From: Adiantum capillus-veneris
Taxonomy: Eukaryota > Streptophyta > Polypodiopsida > Polypodiales > Pteridaceae
Direction: 5' to 3'
NCBI GenBank assembly: GCA_014529385.2
Contig: CM043959.1
Span: 5,670,466 to 5,734,465 of the forward strand
Length of the DNA: 64,000 nt
The notes under the pieces are model-generated. The model saw only the letters and a program-made list of their open reading frames with translations. It made no database searches and was not told the DNA's origin. The position numbers and the translations under genes are program-made. Shown here one piece after another: positions 1 to 10,961 of this stretch (the first letter of the stretch is position 1; each line of letters opens with the position of its first letter).

Positions 1-452
1 ATGCGATGGAGATCTGCACTTTCCTTATACTTGGATTGAGCTTCTTTGATATTAATTGTAAGTTCTTTGTGAATTGCAGATAATTGTTGTGTAAGATGAA
101 TAGCAGCTGGATTCTTGACTTGATAGTGTCTGTGGATATCCTATTTGGGATGTTGACCATAATTAGCAAAGAATGGAGTGTGACGGATGGAGGCATGAAA
201 ACTGTTATTATAAGAGAATTCTGCTAGCTATAGGATCTTGACCCAATTATCCTGGTGATAATTGATAGTACAACAGAGATACTGTTCCAAAACTTGATTT
301 ACTCTCTTTGTTTGTCCATCACTTTGTGGGTGATTGGCTAAGGAGAGGTTGATTTTTACTCCGAGTAGCTTGGATAAGCTTTTCCAAAAGCTAGAGATGA
401 ATTGTGGGCCTCGATCAAAAACTATGTCATCCGGTAATCCATGATAAATCAT
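1..452 (-). pseudogene. Ty3 integrase catalytic core, partial
   Basis: The open part (452-228) has the second catalytic Asp in DIVFDRGPQFISSFW, then the region NHPQSDGQTKRVNQVLEQYL. In active integrases the position after DGQT is the catalytic Glu, and here it is Lys. After a TAG at 228-230 the same frame continues with AEFSYNNSFHASIRHTPFFA, a second TAG at 141-143, and on to the window edge. The domain would insert the cDNA, but the Glu-to-Lys change and two stops make this copy inactive. Confidence 0.85.
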
Positions 453-1301
453 CCAAATATATTACCACAAAATAATCCAAATACTCCCAAAAGATATCGT
501 TCATTAAATGTTGAAAAACAACTAGGGCATTTGTGAGACCAAATTGCATAACGGTATATTCAAAGTGGCCATACCTTGTCCGAAAGGCTGTCTTCCATTC
601 ATCACCTTCTTTGATTCTCACTAGGTTGTAAGCACCACGAAGATCTATTTTTGTAAATATTATTGCATTGCCAAGGTGCTCAAGAAGCTATGGGATCAAG
701 GGAGAAGGGGATAGCGATTCTTGCCGGTGATCTTGTTTAGGCCCCTATAATCCACGCACATCCGGAGAGTTCTGTCCTTCTTTTTTACAAAGAGTATTGC
801 AGCTCCTTCTGGGGACCTTGAATGCCGTATGAACCCCTTAGCAAGATTCTCATCAATATTTTTCCATAATTCTACCAATTCATCTTGAGATAGCTTGTAT
901 ATTGGGCCAAAAGGGGGTTGGGTTCCCTCCTGAAGCTCTATAGCACAATCAAAGGGTCGATGCTCCGGTAAGAGGTCTGCATTCTTTTTCTCAAAAACAT
1001 CATTGTAATCTTGATATTGATGTGGCAATGCCTCCATGGTTTTTGTTGTCCACGTGTCGGTTGGTGTTGCAAATATCAAGAATGTTGGATACTTTTTGGC
1101 TGCACGCATGAAGACCTTGGCTCCAAGATATAAAGGCCTATTATGCCTTCCCTTCTTCTTTTGGACATTTCGTGGTTCAATTCTCCGAGCCCTCCAATTG
1201 ATGTCAGGATTATGTAATTCAAGCCACGGTAGCCCAATAACAATTGGACTGCTTGGGCTTTGTATAACATTGAACGCTATTCTTGAACCATGCTCCTGCA
1301 A
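427..1301 (-). pseudogene. Ty3 reverse transcriptase, 3'-truncated
   Basis: The stretch includes the fingers motif [20 protein letters not shown] and, after a frameshift near 690, [16 protein letters not shown] (first catalytic Asp). The palm motif [17 protein letters not shown] and the catalytic box [12 protein letters not shown] follow. The coding sequence stops a few residues after YLDD and runs into integrase in another frame, so thumb, connection and RNase H are gone. A deletion during reverse transcription or later recombination would explain this. Confidence 0.85.
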
Positions 1302-1309
1302 TGTTACTT

Positions 1310-1651
1310 TTATGGGGCGAGTTTCATACCTGACGTCCTTGAAGCGAGGGGACGACCATCAATGACTTCTACAGTTGTTGGATTAGACTTCTCCACAAGT
1401 GGTATGCCTTGTTCTTTTGCAAATTCTTTGTCCATGCAGCACGCCATTGCACCTGAATCTAGTAATGCTTCACAATTCATGTGTCTACCCAGCATATGGA
1501 TCTTGACTGGTAGCATAAAACTTGAAGTGGAATCAGCGGGGAGAAAGAGACCTTGTTTTGCTTGTCTTTTGTCCAACCGGTCAATCTCTATTGGGGTTGG
1601 ATGTTCGTGTTTTCCGAACACGTTGAGGCCATTGCACCATGAAACTTTCAT
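1310..1651 (-). pseudogene. Ty3 aspartic protease (retropepsin) domain
   Basis: The 113-codon open stretch contains the active-site box LLDSGAMACCMDKEFA, with the catalytic Asp-Ser-Gly intact. It lies directly downstream of the zinc knuckle, as expected for a Gag-Pro-Pol polyprotein. The flap/C-terminal motif [15 protein letters not shown] lies in another frame in the next ORF (696-1301), so a frameshift near 1305 splits the protease. Retropepsin would process the polyprotein. Confidence 0.8.
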
Positions 1652-2600
1652 CCTTCTCTTCCTTGGACACTGTTGAACTATGTGCCCCTACTCTCCACAA
1701 TACATACATAAGCCATTAATGCATCGCCTTTGCTTCTCCTGGGCTAAGAGAGGTTGAAACCTTGCTGAATCAATTTGCATGGGCTCAATGCTTGATTCAT
1801 GGCCCTATTGAGGTGTGTAGCCATTATGTGTCACTTTTGTTTGGGGTCGCAATGGTGCCCCAAGACGCCTCTCTTGTCTCCTCTCAAATAGTTGATTATC
1901 ACATTCTATTGCTTGAGAGATGAACTCGCTTAGTGTGTGAACCTTTGGTATAGTCAATAAAAGATCTTTTACGTCATCCTTTAATCCCCACCAAAATTGG
2001 CTAATGAAATATTCCTCATGCCAAGTCAGATCACAAGTGAGCTGTTGAAATTCGAATGCATAGACAGATGCAGGTCTTGATCCTTGGCAGAGATTTCTAA
2101 GTTTGGTTTCAGCAACCCTTGCTCTATCAGTATCCCCAAAGGTTGCAGAGAACTCCTGCACAAAAGCTTCAAATTCATGAAGAAGAGGAGATTCGTTTTC
2201 AAGTAAGGGAGCAAACTAGGAGAGAGCCGTACCCGAGAGGAGGGTCCCAATAAGACCTACTTGAGAGGCATCATCTGGATAACGCTCTCGTGGCATTCGA
2301 ATGAAGAGACACACTTGTTGGAGAAAACCTCTAAACTTTGATCTAGTCCCATCAAATTTTTCAGGCATGCTAACCTTCGGCTCCTTCTTATGTTGTTGAT
2401 AATAGCTAGATCTTGCAGCTTGTGCTTGATGTGTGCTTGTCTCTTGAAGCTCTTGAATTTGACGTTGAAGATTTTGCAATGCCTGTCCCAAGATTAGGGG
2501 TTTCCCTGCTTGAAGTTCAGCGTTACTCTCGCGAAGTTCTTGTAACTGAGTTTGGATGCTTTACAATGCGTTGATGACACCTTCCATCATCGGCTCCATG
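1652..2600 (-). pseudogene. gag: Ty3 gag (capsid and zinc knuckle), decayed
   Basis: From the ATG at 2600 the minus strand encodes a glutamine-rich coiled-coil leader. It is followed by a capsid region containing MPEKFDGTRSKFRGFLQQ, a hallmark of plant Ty3 Gag, and then a region rich in Phe, Trp and Leu (WWGLKDDVKDLLL). A CCHC zinc knuckle (C-x2-C-GE-x-GH-x4-C) follows at about 1661-1705. It contains an in-frame TAG at 1688-1690 where tryptophan is usual. Further stops lie early in the leader, near 2216 and near 1805. Gag would form the virus-like particle. This copy cannot make a full-length protein without readthrough. Confidence 0.8.
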
Positions 2601-2908
2601 ATGGCTTGAGAAGATTAAGAGATGGTAGTCTTGCCAAACTATTATGAGCGCGTATAGAGCTAGAAGAAAGCAAGAGGAGGTGCTCACAATGTACAAGAAC
2701 TTGGATTTGATGATAGGCTTAATATTGATTACAAGACTTAATACTTTATTAAGAGACCTAGATACAAGACTTGGATTACATGACTTGAGTACAAGACAAG
2801 GCTTGATTGCAAGGACAAGACTTGAACATAAGAACTAGAAGAGGGATTTCCTCATAGGAGGCTCACAAATGGTGTTGCAAGACTGAGGGGCTTGTGGCCC
2901 AAGACCCC

Positions 2909-2916
2909 TATTTATA
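2909..2916 (-). promoter_or_regulatory. TATA box of the minus-strand Ty3 LTR
   Basis: TATAAATA on the minus strand lies about 420 bases inside the LTR and about 310 bases upstream of the gag start. This fits the U3/R position of an LTR promoter. Confidence 0.55.
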
Positions 2917-2939
2917 CTAGTGCTTGAGGAGATTAGGAC

Positions 2940-3275
2940 TTTCTAGGTTCTTCTTAGGAGGTTAGAATCTTTCTAGAACCTTCTTGATCCTTCTAGTTCT
3001 TCTAGAACCTTCTGGATCCTTCTTCAACTTTCTTGAGCTTTCCAAAAACTTCTAGATTCTTTCGAAATCTTCTCCAAGCTTCTAGAAACTTCTTAATCCT
3101 TCTAGTTCTTCTAGAACCTTCTAGATCCTTCTTCAACTTTCTAGAGCTTTCTAGAAACTTCTAGATTCTTCCAAAATCTTCTCCAAGCTTCTAGAAACGT
3201 TTAGAATCTCCTTGATACTTTTAGAACTTCTAGAATCTTCTAGATCCTTCTAGATTCTTCTAGAGCCTTCTAGCG
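2940..3275. repeat. Degenerate short tandem repeat built on TTCTAGA
   Basis: About 330 bases are made of irregular 9-12 base units containing TTCTAGA, CTTCTAGAA or near variants, with interspersed AAGCTT and GGATCC-like words. It lies in the U3 of the minus-strand LTR, upstream of its TATA box. It reads as local slippage expansion of a promoter-proximal motif. Confidence 0.7.
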
Positions 3276-3407
3276 ATGATGTAGGCGATGACATAGGCGA
3301 TGATGCAGGCACGACTGACTCTCAAGCATCCATGACATACTAATGACTAAGGCTTTATCTCTTCTACCTCATAAACGAGGATGACTATGATTTCAAGAGA
3401 GAGGTAA

Positions 3408-3830
3408 TGTCATAGAATCTAATATCTAACCAACCCAAATGATTTTCTCATAGTAAAATGATCATTTAATGTGGGAGAATAAACGGAAACAAGGGCTAAA
3501 ATATAGACATGTGCTTACAGATCTATTTCAACACGGGGCCAATGGTTAAGGGGTCCAAATGAGAGATGGTCTGTCAAAGAGCAAGGCTAGATAATGGAGC
3601 TTAAAGACCTTAGGGTTAGCTTCACTAAATACCTCCAAAGGTTATTGTTAAAATTCCTTTGACCTTAGCCAATCTAGGGTTGTGCTTGAGGTGGGAACCC
3701 GGCCCAAGCTTAAGGTGCTTATCATGCTTATCGTGCTTGTTGACTAAGGTGCTGGAGGTGCTTAATGACTAAGGTGCTAAGGTGCTCCATGACTAAGGTG
3801 CTCCACAAAGTCAGTTCATGTCCCTACACA

Positions 3831-3863
<33 letters not shown>

Positions 3864-4228
3864 CCCTCATTCTATGGGCTAGAGAGAGAACACACACACC
3901 CTCACTCAAGGCCAGCTTGGTACAAAGAAAGCAAATAGGACACTTGTCGAGCTCCTCTTCATGTTGCCCTCATGGTGTGCCTAAAGCCTATTGGTTAGCC
4001 TCCCAAGGGGTCCAATGATAAATTAGTTTATTTAATTAATAGTTTTTGCATTTATCAAGTCCTCTCTCCCAAAGGGGAAAGGGGGACACTCGTCCCAAGG
4101 CTAGCATGCTTGCTTGATATGCACCCTACATGTGATTGTTCAGTAGACTTGAAGGGGTCCAATAAGCTTCTTTCATGAGCTAGAAGAGGGGGTTGACCAA
4201 GGAAGCTAGGGGCTAGCTTGGGGGATAT

Positions 4229-4295
<67 letters not shown>

Positions 4296-4892
4296 GTGTG
4301 AAGTGCAAAGTGCAAGAGCTCCATCTCCTTCTCTAAGCTAGTAGAGAAGTTGAGAGCCTACACCAACACTCTTGGCTATGGAATGCAAATCCAACCAAGA
4401 TCCATGCTTCAATGCTTAAGCTTGTCATCTTCTCCATCTTCATCACTATGCTATTATGTATGATAGCAAGAAGAGTGATGATAAGTGAGAAACTATTTCT
4501 TTCTCCTATGAATGTTTCTTCTTCCTCTTCCCTACCCTCATTCCCCAGTAGTTCTCTTCACCTTCAAAGGTGTTTGAGGCCTTGGGACTAAGGCTGGGGA
4601 TAGTTAATTCTTTTTACTAAGTCTATGTTATGCTCGTGATGCATGAAGCTTTCCATATTCATTACATCACCTAGGTCACAAGGAACACAAAGATTGTATT
4701 GTACCAAGTCTCTCTTGATGGGAGAATCTATAATACAAAAACCTATTGGAGGGGGGACCGGCTCCACATAAATCTGGTCCTCAATTGTTGTCAAGTTCTC
4801 TAAACTCTCTCTCTCTCTCTTGCAAAAGTATTGTTCATGCCAAGTTAATTAAGTACTATGATTATTTTGCTACCATCAATGAAGTTCACCCT
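3408..4892 (+). repeat. 3' LTR, left part
   Basis: The segment aligns by eye with 33576-34880 and 39649-41030. It carries family-specific insertions: a G29 run at 3832-3860 and a (CT)n tract at about 4236-4292. The last 13 bases, TGAAGTTCACCCT (4880-4892), are the target duplication of the inserted LINE. Confidence 0.8.
3832..3860. repeat. Poly-G run (G29)
   Basis: An uninterrupted run of 29 G lies inside the LTR. The equivalent positions of the two other LTR copies do not show it, so it arose in this copy or is a sequencing or assembly artefact of a homopolymer. Confidence 0.8.
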
Positions 4893-4902
4893 AGCAAAGA
4901 GT

Positions 4903-4942
<40 letters not shown>

Positions 4943-5311
4943 GAGTTGTCTTATCTAAGAATCCATGGCATAGCTCGCTCGCGCCACCCGTACCTACCCA
5001 TTTTAGGATAGGATGTTCTTGCCATCATGCGTAGTCACTCCCTCTGTACCGCCTCGTGCAACCAATGCATGGAACCCAGCAAATGTGCTTCCTCATCGTA
5101 CTTCACTCCTTCTCTCCAATGCTCCATTCTACTTATCATCACCTGTAGGGTATGTAGGACCTCAACCGTATTTATCTTCCTCAGACCCACTCATAGGCAA
5201 AATACTCCCGCCCGAACTTGCTGACAAACTTCTCCAAGCTATTGGAACGCTGTAGTAATTCATATCCAGCCACACTCAAAATCGGCATGGCCCTAGCTTG
5301 GTCCCACCAAC

Positions 5312-5624
5312 ATGGTTGAAACCCTGGATGACCGGTTCTTGGCCTTAGGTCAAATCATTCGAGGGGCTGAGCTTCTGAAATGGGAAGCCCTCAAACAAAA
5401 GCTCTGGGATGTGGGATACCCGGGCGATTTAGCAAGGAAAGCTCGACTAGAACGGTGCTACATGGATATCTCTCTTGTCAATTCCTTTACTAGGGTTAAA
5501 GCTAAACCTAGGTACAAGACGTGCATCTTTGATCACTATCCCTTGGTAGTTACCATCGATGACAAAGACTCCAAAGTTAGAATTAACTGGTTACATACTG
5601 ATTCGGGTCTTTTCAAACCACCTT
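5312..5624 (+). pseudogene. LINE ORF2, endonuclease C-terminal part
   Basis: The ORF contains a stretch ending in IFDHYPLVVTIDDKDSKVRI. The DHYPL box resembles the SDHxPL motif that carries the catalytic His of APE-type LINE endonucleases. The stretch LERCYMDISLVNSF upstream fits the usual LDRxxVS(D/N)xW region. The N-terminal catalytic half is missing. The reading frame is cut at 5624 by the retrotransposon. ORF2 continues after 18656. Confidence 0.6.
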
Positions 5625-5946
5625 TGTTAACCCTCACAGCTCACGGACACCCCATCACCCACGACGGACGTGTATTATGTATTTGGTAGAGTCAGGTACC
5701 GGGCTTGTCGGACCAATAGGAAAAGGGTAAGACTGATCGCCGATGAGAGGCGCACTCTAACTGGGACATTCAAGGGATTAGTTGGCTAAGCATGGGCGCC
5801 CAAGTGTGAATGGGGTGAGCTCATATAAAAGCCAACTAAACCTAAAATTCACGCATTCTCTCATTTGTGCAATAGAAGAGTGCTCTTGCTCCATCTCCAT
5901 CTCCATCTCCATCTTCTTCTCCTTCACCTCCTTGTGTGTGTGTGTA

Positions 5947-5996
<50 letters not shown>

Positions 5997-6229
5997 ATCG
6001 AGCATTGCGGCGGCACGACGGCGGTGAAGTGGTTGAGCGCGACGTAGCGGCGTCTCCTTCTTCTTCGCGGCGAGGAATCCTCCACGGCGGGAGCATAGAG
6101 CGGTGAGTGACACACCATTGCCCTCTTTTGAGCTTACTAGTTAAGCTAGTTGTGTGCTTGGAGCCGTCTATGGCTCGCACACAGTGTTAGGCAAGTCCCT
6201 TGCTTCGATAGTGTGGCAAGAAGCGCACA
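5625..6229 (+). repeat. 5' LTR of the 13-kb element
   Basis: The 605-bp LTR begins TGTTAACCC and ends GCGCACA. It contains a TATA box at 5824-5830 and, about 100 bases downstream, a (GT)n(GA)n tract at 5931-5991 that would lie in the transcribed R/U5 part. Short ORFs with Ser-Leu or His-Thr repeats here are microsatellite translations. Confidence 0.9.
5824..5830 (+). promoter_or_regulatory. LTR TATA box
   Basis: TATAAAA follows the G+C-rich word GAGCTCA and is conserved at 18219-18225 in the 3' LTR. This is the likely RNA polymerase II promoter of the element. Confidence 0.65.
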
Positions 6230-6233
6230 GTTT

Positions 6234-6251
6234 TGGCGCTGCTGCCGGGGA
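6234..6251 (+). promoter_or_regulatory. Primer binding site, Asp tRNA type
   Basis: TGGCGCTGCTGCCGGGGA lies 4 bases after the LTR end. It matches the complement of the plant Asp-tRNA 3' end (TGGCGCCGTTGCCGGGGA) except at two positions. It would prime minus-strand cDNA synthesis. Confidence 0.8.
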
Positions 6252-7311
6252 ATCTCCCTGCACTAAGCCCAAGAGGCACTTTGTGCTTCTCCTATGAGTT
6301 GTTTGTAGTAGGAAAGAAGAGAAAGAGGAATGAGTTGTTTTTCTGCAAGTTGTTAATTTCTGTATTGTCTGCAAGTTCTGTGATTTCTGCATAATGTTGT
6401 GTTTTCTGTTCGCACACAGTCTTTGCACAATTAGTAGTCGTTAGCTTGTTCGCAGTGAATGAATAAGTAGGTAGACAGTTAGCAATTTCTGTTTGCACAC
6501 AGTCTGTACACAGTTTTCTGTCAAGGTTTGCCTGCACACAGTCTTTGCACAGTAAGGTAGTGAGAGAGGAAGTAGGTGGACAGTTAGCCCACTGTCAGTA
6601 AGCAGTTAGCAAAGTGGTTAACAGATTAGTTAGTGGTTAGCAGCACTGTTAGTAAGTAGATAAGGTAGTGAGCTGTCTGTGAGCTGTTGACAGAGAGGTT
6701 AGGTAGGTGTTGACAGTGTGTGTGGCCAAGAAAGGGTCACCTAAACCGCGCGCGGTCGTCGCCTGTAAAATAAAAATAAAAAAATAAAATATAATAATAA
6801 TAATAATAAAAAACCGAAAATATTTAAGCGTGAGTGATTGGGGGGCTACACTAAAATTTTGATTGGGATCAGGATCATTTGCCCAAGCCCAGGCCTCAAT
6901 CCTCAGTCTTATGATATATACTAGACTCACTCTTATATATATACCCTACCCCCTCAAGAGGGAATGAGAGCATGTGGGGCAAGTCCTCCACTCTCCTCCC
7001 TTCTCTTCCCACTTGCACCCTTAGAATTTCTAATTTGGGCCTAGTTCCCTACTAGAAATTGACGGTTTTAGGGATTCCGAGGGCATAAAGTGACCAAACG
7101 GAGGGCTGTAAAGCACAGCATGTCCCTCTGACCGAGACGCTCGTTTTGAGCTATTATACGTTCTATTCTATAGCTGGGGCAGAAAAAAAAGGACCAAAAA
7201 ATCAAAAAATCAAAAAAATTTAAGAAAAGACTTGGGTTGCAAAACACCCAAAAATACTAGGTGAGCAGCCTTCACAGGCACTCACTGACACTTCTAGGGG
7301 ATCTAAGTCAT
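6252..7311 (+). other. Untranslated leader of the 13-kb element
   Basis: About 1.06 kb lies between the primer site and the first gag ATG. It holds several imperfect copies of GCACACAGTCTTTGCACA (around 6410-6560), GTTAGCAG-type repeats to about 6720, and A-rich stretches near 6770-6810 and 7180-7240. No convincing gene is seen. The repeats may reflect a packaging or dimerisation region, which is inference. An AG/GTGAGC donor-like word lies at 7259-7266. Confidence 0.6.
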
Positions 7312-9934
7312 ATGAACCTATTCTCTGGACGAGTGCTAGAGCACGATCATATTGGTAATGCCTCCATTTACGCGGGCACCCATTATTCCTCCACCCTAGG
7401 TTCTGGACCTTCGCCCGGGACTCAAGGTAGCGCGACCCAAGATCCTCATATCGCGTCTGGTGATTCTTCCTCTGACTACGAAGTCATGGAGGGGTATCCT
7501 ACACCAAACCCTGATAGTTCAAGTCAAGACATGCATGCCATGGGCCCACGGCCCGGGTCCACCATGTTTAGCCGCTTAAAAGAGACCCTTAGTAGAGCTA
7601 CTCGCTCCGAACATGCAGTTAATGAAATAAATGAAGGGAGTAGGGAGGTAAATTCGTCATTCATGCCTAAAATAGACCCTATGCTTCTTGAGAGTGTGCA
7701 TGTGAATGTTCCATCCACTGCACCTCCTGATCCTTTGGGACTATCTCTCTAAGGTTTTACTACCCGATGGTAGGAGTCTTGCCGAAGTACAAGAGATCGA
7801 ACGCTATATGCAAGCAACAAGGGAGAGGGAAATTGAGAACCTACGAAGGCTAGAACAAAGTCGAGCCCTGAAAGCAAAGGCTCCTATGACAACAATCATG
7901 CCAGTCGAGCAACCGAGTGCTCCCAAGGTAGTAGTCACGGATGGGCAAGCGATGGGGAGCAATAATGCTTCCACTTCGAGGGAAACCTCCAGCACGCCAG
8001 GCCTAGATGGGATATTCCTAAACAAAAATTGGGAGTATGACCTACAAGCAGAAGCTTTAACTGATCGGTACACAGGACACACCTATCATGTGGGTTGGTT
8101 AGATGTTCTACAATCCACATCGGGTGCTACTAGCATAGATGAGCAACAACAGAAAGTCTGTGATGTCCTCCATAGGATTGTCGAGTTAGAAAGACGGAAC
8201 ACAGGGATCAACATGCCTTCAACAGGCCTAATGAGATTCTTGGATACGGGAAAGGCCAACCAACCAACCCTATCACAAATGGAGACTCCCTCAGTGAGCC
8301 CCATTGATCCTCCATATGTTGTTTCGCCAGGAGCCTCATTACAATCTGAGCCCACAAGTGGCAGCTTTACCTTCCCAGATCTAGCTCATCTTTCTCTTAA
8401 TGACACTACGGCTACCATGCATATCCTAGTGGTGAGCATGACAAGAAGTACACCATGGAATTCATTTGTTAACACTACACCGATGCCTAGTAGCACAGTG
8501 CCCCCAACTATACCTACATGTATGTATCAATCATGTGCACCTGTCGTACCTCAGCCTCATGTAGCTCCTACACCTCCGATTATTCCAAGAGCTTACAATC
8601 CACAATGGCATTATCCAAGCTCTTATACAAGTGGAGCCATGCCATTTAATAATAACATGCCATATCAGGCACCCCCTATGCCTAGGGCCACGCCTGTAAA
8701 CTTTGGACCACCGTCTGGTACACCACCATACGAAATATGGGACCCAAGAGCTGCGCGTATGCCAAGGCCAAGGCCAACTCCCATCTCACATGTGGTTCCA
8801 GGAGCACATACACCCATTATACCTACTCAAATAGGAGATTTGGCAGCATTTGCTCAAACTATCGGTCGCTCTATTGCGGAAAACATGCATAGTGCACCTG
8901 ATAGAGAGCCTAGGAGCAAGGCAGTTCAAGTAGCTAATCTCACACAGAAATTCAATGGAGACGGAGATGCTAGAAAGCATATGGAAGTCTTTGAACATGT
9001 GTGCGATTCCTTGCAAGAGCACAATGAGCTACATAAGTGTAAGGCTTTGAGTTTGACCCTAAGCGGAAAGGCTGGAGATTGGTATAGAACCTTAAGAGTA
9101 GAAGAGAAAACGATCTACTCTACTCTTAGGAGTCTGTTCTTAAAAGAATACATACAAGAGGGAGTACTTTGGGGTGTAGCCTCTCAGCTCCAGAAAGCCC
9201 AATGAGAAGAAGGTGAATCCGTGAGAGACTTCATTAGTCGCCTAAAGAATTTGAATTCTCGATGCAATCCAAACGAGCGATTCAACAACAACCAATTGCT
9301 CGATAGATTCATTAGGGGACTACGACATGAAAGTATCTATAATGGCCTAGTCATTAGAGGTATCACTACTTGGGAAGCATTCACCATGAATGCAATCCAA
9401 TTAGAGGATAATTTAATGATTGCAGGAGAAAGAGTGTCCGACGAGCCGAAGTCCAGTAGCTTGCAAGCGTCATAGCATGAGCCAATGAAGATAAAGCCAA
9501 TCGTGAAAGAGAAAACGATATCTAAGATGACTTTGGCAGATCTCACCAAGGCCATCCAAGAAAGCCTTAGGGGTAATCGTGCTCCACAAAACACTCATAT
9601 GTATCCAAGAAGGGAGCAACAATGGTGCTCAATTTTCTTGGGCCCACATACTACGAGTGAATGCCCTACTTTCAGAGTAAAGTTTAACGGGACTTGTAAT
9701 GCGTGTGGTAGGTATGGCCATCAAGCGAAGGATTGCCTAATGCTTAAACGCATCATGGAAAATAGACCGCCTATAGCTTGGGCAGACTCACCTCGAGTTC
9801 CTACATTGATGCCTACCCCACCCATGGAGCAACAGTTTCCATTACAGCACATGGTCCCTAGAACCCAAAATGTGGTCCAAACCACACCGTTGCCACCTCC
9901 AGTGCTAGGACCGCAACCCAACATTAGAACCTAA
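7312..9934 (+). pseudogene. gag: gag of the 13-kb element
   Basis: The reading frame is open from the ATG at 7312 to 7752, shifts to another frame (to a stop at 9203-9205), continues in phase to 9475, then in the ORF 9485-9934. The middle is a Pro/Met/Thr-rich linker. The capsid core is at about 8900-9300 (KFNGDGDARKHMEVFEHV, LSGKAGDWYRTLRVEEK, VRDFISRLKNLNSR). The CCHC zinc knuckle CNACGRYGHQAKDC is at 9695-9736. At least one frameshift and two stops break it. The product would package element RNA. Length is large for Gag, as in Athila/Tat elements. Confidence 0.8.
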
Positions 9935-10085
9935 ACCCAAACATATCCAGATGTCGGACACAGTGTTTCCCACACAAGTTTAACCTCACAAGAACTACAG
10001 GCCGTTAGCTATACCTAGTATCATTCGGGAAGAGAGTGAGGGTAGGACATCTGAAAGTGGACACACACCTTTCCTACTAGAGAGA

Positions 10086-10796
10086 ATGTTTGGTGAGGGA
10101 ATGCCCGACCCCCTTGAGGAAGTGGAGATTCCATCTTCACCATTCTCTTGTCAGGGTCCTACGTCCCACAAGATGCCATTAAATGTTGCCAAATTGATGG
10201 ATTTCATGTCTTCACAAGTTAGAACCACCATCATGTCCAAACTATATAAAGACCCCGAGCTAGTCTCAGCTCTTCGAGCCTTCCTCAATGGAGAATTACA
10301 TGCCGGATTACCACAGTTTTCACATATGAACAAACCTGACTCGGTAATGAATGATGAGGAACATTTAGCACCACCATCTGACCTAGCGGGACATGAATCT
10401 GTAATTGAAGTACCCGTTAACAAGTTGGGGCAATACTTTGAAGGTGATGAATCTAATGCTACTCTACCAATCACTACTAAAGGATTAACTGTAAAGGGGG
10501 TCCTTGACGGTGGTGCGGGAGTCAGCATGGTGACAAAGAGTTGTTGGGAGTGTATGGGGCGACCTCACCTTGAAGCCACAAGCGTAGTGGTAAAAATGGC
10601 TAATAGATCTATTGTTACGCCTATTGGAATGCTAAAGGATCTCAGAATCAAGGTCTTGGGACACAAGGTAAGGCAGACTTTCATTGTTATGGATTTTTCC
10701 AAGCATCCTATGTCATTTGAGATGATCTTAGGGCGTCCATTCATGAGGGAAGCAAAAATGGTGCATGACTGGTCCAAAAACCACGTCTACTTATAG
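10086..10796 (+). CDS. pol aspartic protease domain (first retropepsin)
   Basis: The 236-aa ORF has a retropepsin fold signature: the active-site region VKGVLDGGAGVSMVTKSCWE at about residues 135-155 and the C-terminal FEMILGRPFMREAKMVHDW near residue 215. The usual Asp-Ser/Thr-Gly reads Asp-Gly-Gly, an unusual change at the second active-site position. The domain sits between gag and RT in the normal pol order. The ORF ends in TAG at 10794-10796, and related sequence continues in other frames towards 10961. A second, canonical Asp-Thr-Gly domain lies downstream of integrase. Confidence 0.75.
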   Translation: MFGEGMPDPLEEVEIPSSPFSCQGPTSHKMPLNVAKLMDFMSSQVRTTIMSKLYKDPELVSALRAFLNGELHAGLPQFSHMNKPDSVMNDEEHLAPPSDLAGHESVIEVPVNKLGQYFEGDESNATLPITTKGLTVKGVLDGGAGVSMVTKSCWECMGRPHLEATSVVVKMANRSIVTPIGMLKDLRIKVLGHKVRQTFIVMDFSKHPMSFEMILGRPFMREAKMVHDWSKNHVYL

Positions 10797-10961
10797 TTCC
10801 AAGATTCTGTCATTCGAGTTGATCTTTTAAGTGGTCAAACGCATCCTCTAGGAAATAAATTCATCATTGATAATCGATCAGACACAAAAATTCACTCAGC
10901 TCCATTACAGTATTGTTACACGTGTAACAAAGACACGGATATTGGGGAGAACTCTCCTTAT

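Larger units (their letters stand above)
1..3337 (-). mobile_element. Ty3/gypsy LTR retrotransposon, 5' LTR plus decayed gag-pol, cut by window edge
   Basis: Read on the minus strand, the order is LTR (3337 to about 2640), gag (2600-1652), retropepsin (1651-1310), reverse transcriptase (1301-427) and integrase (452-1). This is the Ty3/gypsy order. The right end reads TGTCATGG inward from 3337, and beyond 3338 the sequence belongs to another Ty3 family, so this end is an insertion junction. The RT breaks off just after its catalytic YLDD and joins directly to the middle of the integrase, so the RNase H and the integrase N-terminus are deleted. Stops and frameshifts are present in every domain. 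The second LTR and the target duplication lie outside the window. Confidence 0.85.
2640..3337 (-). repeat. 5' LTR of the minus-strand Ty3 element
   Basis: The LTR starts with TGTCATGG at 3337 on the minus strand. It contains a TATAAATA box and ends somewhere upstream of the gag start at 2600. The inner boundary is uncertain because I could not find a clear primer binding site. The U3 part is filled by a degenerate short repeat (see 2940-3275). Confidence 0.6.

Noticed and set aside
3818-4018. ORF starting with a poly-Gly stretch
   Set aside because: It is created by the G29 run inside the LTR and has no domain.
5778-6180. Overlapping ORFs with Ser-Leu and His-Thr repeats in the LTR
   Set aside because: They are microsatellite translations within the LTR promoter and leader and recur in the 3' LTR.
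6234-6251. tRNA gene
   Set aside because: Only the 18-base primer-complementary segment is present, with no cloverleaf or internal promoter boxes.
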